The notes under the pieces are model-generated. The model saw only the letters and a program-made list of their open reading frames with translations. It was not told where the DNA came from and did not search any database. Of a DNA stretch of 46,604 bases, positions 42,424 through 46,604 are shown one piece after another. Each line of letters opens with the position of its first letter. Position 1 is the stretch's first letter. The translations under genes and the position numbers were made by a program. Source of the DNA: Kalaharituber pfeilii (Eukaryota; Ascomycota; Pezizomycetes; Pezizales; Pezizaceae); contig WHUZ01000181.1 of NCBI GenBank assembly GCA_015179045.1, forward strand, positions 1-46,604, read 5' to 3'.

Positions 42424-43511
42424 CTATTTCCTCCTCCTGTCTGGCTCGTATTGAGTTGTCCTCAACAATTTCCCTCCTACCCTGACTCTGTCTATGTCCG
42501 TCGCTGGCTCCAAGTACACCACGACCGAGCTAGTCTTCTTGCCTTCTTGAATCAGCGTGGTCTTTCGTGTAAGCCAACGTATCCCAACAGTCTTGCCTAG
42601 TGTCTTGTTCCCGGACTCCAGCCACTTCCGCACCTTCGCCAAGTCTTTCCTCGATGCAATACCATGTACTACGACGCCGAATGTCGATGTGGTGGCGTCG
42701 GTGTTTTTTTTTTTTTTTTTTTTTATATCAGTACTCGCATGCCGCCCTGGGGGCTATGGCGAAGGCGTCGGTGTTTGGCGAGGAGGCGGGGGGCTTGCTG
42801 GTCTTTGGTCTTGGTCTTGAGTCCGTGATTGGTGTCGGGAGTCTCGTTGTTGGTGTCAGAGTTGGGGGTGACATTGTCGGTGTCGGGGTTGGGGGCTTTG
42901 TTGCGGCTGTGGTGGCGGTGCTGCCCGTGGGCGTTGCCGGGGTCCCGACCGAAGGCGAGTCTGCGATCTTCTTCGCCTCGTTTGAATCCAGTCGTCGTTT
43001 GATTTCGTAGGTGGCTTGTAGTGACGGCTGTTTCCCTTTCCGTTTCCTGGTCAGGGGTGTTGTCTTGTCGGTGTTCTTGTCCGCTGGTGGGGTGTCTACG
43101 CACATGATGGGGCTGAACCCAATGTCTGTGGTACTGGTGGTGGCACCGGTTCGATGTCTATGCAGGTGATGGGGCTGAACCCCAAAACAGCCTGTTGTGG
43201 TGGCGTCGGCTGAATGTCTGCGCTCGTAATGGGTCTTAACCCCAGAGTCTGTTGTGGTGGTGGCGGTGTCTCCCTTTCCCTCCCGCTCCGCTTGGTCCCG
43301 AACAACGACACCGGCGGCGAGTCCTTGGTCCCAAACAGCGACGCCGGCGGGGACCCGAACAACGACACCGGCGGCGGCGGGGAGGCTGCTGGTGGCGGTG
43401 TGAGTATGGTCTGCGGGGCGGCGGGGACCTGCCACGTCGAGCTAATGCCTCATCATACCTCTGCGCTGAGGCTTGAAGGCGTCTTCTCTCCTCCTTGTAG
43501 TCTATGGACAT
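42424..43511 (-). pseudogene. LINE ORF1-like protein, interrupted
   Basis: Starts MSIDYKEERRRLQASAQRYD, continues with a Pro/Thr-rich low-complexity middle containing several SLFG repeats, and ends in a folded-looking domain (VVVHGIASRKDLAKVRKWLE, GIRWLTRK, SSVVVYLEP, VGGKLLRT, YEPDRRRK, stop). The last domain resembles the RNA-recognition part of ORF1 proteins in fungal Tad-type LINEs, which bind element RNA; the zinc knuckles that usually follow are absent. The frame is broken at least twice in the middle and by the nested insertion at 42707-42763. The homologous piece at 39543-39722 stops at the same residue, so the ending is a property of the family. Confidence 0.7.
42707..42763 (-). mobile_element. 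57-bp retroposed 3' tail nested in ORF1
   Basis: Poly-T, then ATATCAGTACTCGCATGCCG and a short GC-rich segment ending GGCTATGGCGAA. Flanked by the perfect 13-bp duplication GGCGTCGGTGTTT (42694-42706, 42764-42776). It is almost identical to the tail of its host element. Confidence 0.9.
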
Positions 43512-43587
43512 TGTCTTATTGGTTGTCTCGTGCTTATCCGTGACAGTCTACAGGGGCTTGGCGCCGAGTTGGTGTAGGAGGTGTGTT

Positions 43588-43790
43588 GGCAACGGGGTGA
43601 TGAGCTGAAGAATCCTCGAAATTTCTCCGCTCGGGGGAAATTTGCAGTGTTGGGTTTTTGAGATAAAAAATTAATTCAAACTGCTCAGCGTGCTGAGAGC
43701 TTGCGATCTATGTAGGTTTCAGCGTGGGGAACGTTGTGGTTGTGGAGTCGCTCGTCCTGAGGTGGTTGTTGTCCGTGACGTCGGAGTGTA
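43588..43790. other. Unassigned stretch
   Basis: No recognisable gene or repeat. Confidence 0.4.
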
Positions 43791-43794
43791 TACG

Positions 43795-44105
43795 GCGGGC
43801 CGAAATGGCTACCGAGGTGCATATACGGCAAGACGGAATTAGTAATGGCCACGTCGGTGTATATATGACGGGCCGAAGTCGCTATGGCGGTGTGTATACT
43901 GTGGGCCGGAATGGCTATAGAGGTGTATATGCTACAGGCTGGAATGGCCGTGGAGGTGTCTATGCTGTGGGCCGGAATGGCCACAGAGGTGTATATGATG
44001 TAGGCCAGAATGGTTGCAGAGGTATATGTGCTACGGGCCAGAATGGCTACGGAGGTGTATATGCTGTAGGGCGGAATGGACACAGAGGTGTATATATAGT
44101 GGACA
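43795..44105. repeat. 33-bp minisatellite
   Basis: About nine units of 33 bp (GAGGTGTATATGCTGTGGGC then CGGAATGGCCACA). The plus frame 43724-44140 reads as GVYAVGRNGHR repeats and the minus frame is also open. No flanking domain supports translation. Confidence 0.88.
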
Positions 44106-44224
44106 GGAAGGGCAGCTGTACGGCATGGAGCACCATTTGAGCAGAGCAGTTGTTGTTGAATTAGACTATATATTGGGTCGCTAATTGGGCACTCATTGGG
44201 TCCTGTATTTGGCCATTGATTAGA

Positions 44225-44695
44225 CTATACATTGCTAGAGTTACTCTGGAGCTATCTTAGAGCTATCCAAGACTTCTAGAGCTACCTCAGAGCTACGTTA
44301 GAGCCACCCAAGACTTGTAAAGCTACCTCAGAGCTGCTTCAGAGCTACTCAAGACTTCCAAAGTCACTCTAGAGCTACTTCAAAGTGCCAGAGACACCAC
44401 CAGAGCTACTTAAAAGTACCAGAGACACTCCAGAGCGCCAGAAAGACTCCAGAGCGTCAGAGAGACTCCAGAGCTACTTAAGAGCGCTAGAGACACTCTA
44501 GAGCTGCTCAAGAGTACTAAAGACACTCCAGAGCTACTCAAGAGCGCTAAAACACACTTCAGAGCTACTTAAGAGCACTAAAGATACTTCAGAGCTACTC
44601 AAGAGTACTAGAGACTGTCCAGACCCACTCAAGAGCACCGGAGACACTCTACAGCTACCTGAGAGCCGAAGAGTCACCCCCAGAGCGCCCAAAAC
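44225..44695. repeat. ~30-bp degenerate tandem repeat
   Basis: Units of CTCCAGAGCTACTCAAGAGC plus GCTAGAGACA, at least twelve copies. It grades out at both ends. Confidence 0.85.
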
Positions 44696-44699
44696 AGCA

Positions 44700-45455
44700 C
44701 ACCACCCGCATTCGTTATCAGTCTCTATATAGCTAAAGGGTAGGGTTAGGCAGTGAAAGTTGGGCTTTTTCACGGCCCGGTAAGACATACAACTTCATAT
44801 CCCAGCTGCAACACGCAATTTTACTCCAATTATCTTTAAACTGGTCTCAAATGAAAGCCCTACGTCTCCTCTATATTTCTATGTAAAAAAAATAATCCAT
44901 TTCATACTCTAAATCTTGCTGTATTTATAGTGAAAGATGGCGAGTTTTGAGTAAATTTTCACACTAGTAGACTATTCCTGTCATATTCTTGCCATGCTAT
45001 AGCTTGGCAGCAACGGCCAAAAAACTCTATAGAAAATAGACTCAGTAGTTTTCAGAATGGTCTATGCCAAAAAAGACATGACTTTTCGTCGACAACTTTA
45101 TCCCAATTCAGATGACTTTTCGTCGACAGCCTATACAAATTTTTACCCTAACGTTACACACCACTGTAGTTCTCATCACAAACCTCCGGCAACTACAACT
45201 ACCTTAACTACCTTGTTAAGTAATAATCCCAATTAGCAATACACATTTTCAACACATTTAATGTGCCGAAAATGACCTATTTTCTCATACCGTATTAACT
45301 CACATAAGAGCAAGAAATCAAACGCGCGCTAGTTCGGTCTTAGCAAACCTTCAGCGCCAGTGCGCATGTATTACGCATAGGCGCATAATGATTCCCGAAT
45401 TACCATGATGCTAACCTCAACCCCACGATGGATCTGAGCACAGAAGTAGGAGACG
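44700..45455. other. Non-coding stretch
   Basis: No gene is seen. GATGACTTTTCGTCGACA occurs near 45078 in part and at 45110, a small local duplication. Otherwise unremarkable. Confidence 0.45.
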
Positions 45456-45460
45456 GATCA

Positions 45461-46247
45461 TGTAATAATCCAACCTGGACCCTCGCCCCAGACCCTCCAG
45501 CTCCGGTCCTATACTGGCAACCAACGTACTTCTCGCCAGTACTCGTACACGTGCAGCTGACCCTGACACCCTTGCAATTCGCTGCACTCCTCTCTAGCAC
45601 TCCAATATATATCCTGTACTTGTGAGCACGCTTAAGCGACATGGCCGCCAGCATCCCGGTCATTGCTTAACAACCCGAACCGAAGACACTGCCAGAAACC
45701 TGCTAGAAGAACCTGGATCCTCAGAAACCTGCCAGAAAAGCCGCAGAACCTACCAGAAAAGCCATAGAACTTGCCAGAAGCCATAGACCCTGCTGGAAGC
45801 CATAGACCCTGCCGGAAAGCCGTAGAATCTGCTGGAAAACAGGTATCGCCGAGCTTATTCCCGGATATTCTTGATGCTTCTTCCTGCTTCCAGTCATTCC
45901 TTGGTCATACATGTACTTCCTGTCTTTTCTTTGTCTTCTATGTACTTCTAGTCGCTTCTCGGTTTTCCATGTACTTCGTTTGTTTGCTTGTTTGCTTGTT
46001 TGCTTGTTTGCCTGGATTTTCTACCGAGGTTTTCTATAAAGAGGCCCTCCTACCTCCTTCCTCTTGCTTCTCCACGCAACAACTTGTTTCCTACCCAAGT
46101 TGTGTATTTAGCCTTTTAATATTATCTACCTCTCGATATCTCATAGTCCGACCGCCTCTGCCTCCGCCTCCACCGTAACCTCGCCTCGGTGCCCGCCGCC
46201 TACCCCGTACCCAGATCCTGTACCCTGACCCGGACCTGTTCATTACA
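45461..46247 (+). mobile_element. Solo LTR 2
   Basis: 787 bp from TGTAATAATCC to CATTACA, with the perfect duplication GATCA on both sides (45456-45460, 46248-46252). It is the inverted relative of the solo LTR at 41197-41947 and related to the LTRs at 18809 and 24535: all share AACAACTTGTNTCC and a CCCTGACCC segment near the end. An internal GCTTGTTTGCTTGTTTGC repeat and a GCCAGAAACCTGC-type repeat (45690-45840) account for its extra length. Confidence 0.9.
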
Positions 46248-46323
46248 GATCAGGGGATAATAAATGTTTGTGAAGTGTTAATGAAATCATCATTATACCA
46301 TAGGTACCTATACTGGAGCATCC

Positions 46324-46604
46324 ATGATTTCTTCTATTCTTAATAACCCACAAGTTATTGAAACACAAGTTAATAAGTTGGCAGCTAAGCTCTCACAAAC
46401 CTCCTTACAAAAGAATCGATTGAATGCACTAAAAAAAACGCCCTGGATCACATAGATAACCTATTGCAGCAAGGCCACGTTGGGTCCTTGTACCATCTGC
46501 ATCACCTTCTAAAAGCAAACGGAGTAGAACTGTTGAGTTCAAGCTTGGTGTACTGTCTTGGGCATGCCATACACAAGTTGATAATGGTAAAGGTAGAGTT
46601 AGAA
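46324..46604 (+). pseudogene. Partial unknown gene at the window edge
   Basis: From ATG at 46324 the frame reads MISSILNNPQVIETQVNKLA and continues to a run of eight A at 46431-46438. There it hits a stop 15 bases further on. The frame that is open after the run (NALDHIDNLLQQGHVGSLYH) extends to the window end without a stop, so a one-base loss in the A run is the simplest reading. The composition is protein-like (helical, Leu/Gln/His-rich). No family is recognised. It could instead be an intact gene with a sequencing error or an intron here. Confidence 0.45.

Larger units (their letters stand above)
42272..43576 (-). mobile_element. Full-length ORF1-only LINE derivative (half-LINE)
   Basis: About 1.3 kb on the minus strand. 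It begins at 43576, has ~65 bp of leader, an ATG at 43509-43511, an ORF1-like coding region to the stop at 42424, a ~150-bp 3' region and a poly-A tail (poly-T at 42270-42285). Flanks GGAGGAGTGTT (42261-42271) and GGAGGTGTGTT (43577-43587) are an 11-bp target duplication with one mismatch. No endonuclease or reverse transcriptase is present. A 57-bp tail of the same family is nested inside at 42707-42763. Confidence 0.85.

Overview
The window is eukaryotic and most likely comes from a filamentous fungus. It carries Ty3/Gypsy retrotransposons with chromodomains, remnants of a Tad-like LINE, CTAAC-type intron signals and many short tandem repeats. Almost no intact host gene is visible: this is a transposon graveyard with nested insertions. 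Many coding stops come from C-to-T or G-to-A transitions (for example TGG to TAG), and the two LTRs of one small element differ, in my reading, only by transitions. This fits repeat-induced or methylation-driven mutation and fits an ascomycete best, but I cannot name a species.

Layout. 1-1900: short-period and ~112-bp or 60-bp repeats. 2030-4240: heavily mutated 3' half of a chromovirus. 4730-5460 and 10020-10757: two 3' ends of one LTR family. 6280-9425 and 13535-16695: two LINE copies in head-to-head inverted orientation, forming a ~3.1-kb inverted repeat around a degenerate spacer. 17100-17822: 42-bp minisatellite, followed by a third LINE 3' end. 18809-25102: complete chromovirus on the minus strand with 568-bp LTRs, the TSD ATTTT and a textbook gag-pol -1 frameshift signal. 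25100-28690: AT-rich DNA with a 58-bp satellite, TA-flanked MITEs and a tRNA-like repeat. 28690-34419: second complete chromovirus, TSD ATGGT, with a 691-bp TRIM-like LTR element inside its 3' LTR. 34420-36290: more satellite and MITEs.

36900-38860 holds the only recognisable non-retroelement gene with a domain: a broken 2-oxoglutarate/Fe(II) oxygenase of TET/JBP type, with a minisatellite in a putative intron and a 24-bp retroposed poly-T insertion. 39290-43590 is a cluster of repeats hosting a small LINE derivative that encodes only ORF1, plus several extremely short insertions of its 3' tail, each with its own target duplication. Two solo LTRs related to the 18.8-25.1 kb element lie at 41197-41947 (TSD GATGG) and 45461-46247 (TSD GATCA). 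A partial unknown gene runs off the right edge.

The elements do not form an operon or pathway. What links them is transposition history: which element sits inside which, which tails share a source, and which copies are worn by transitions.
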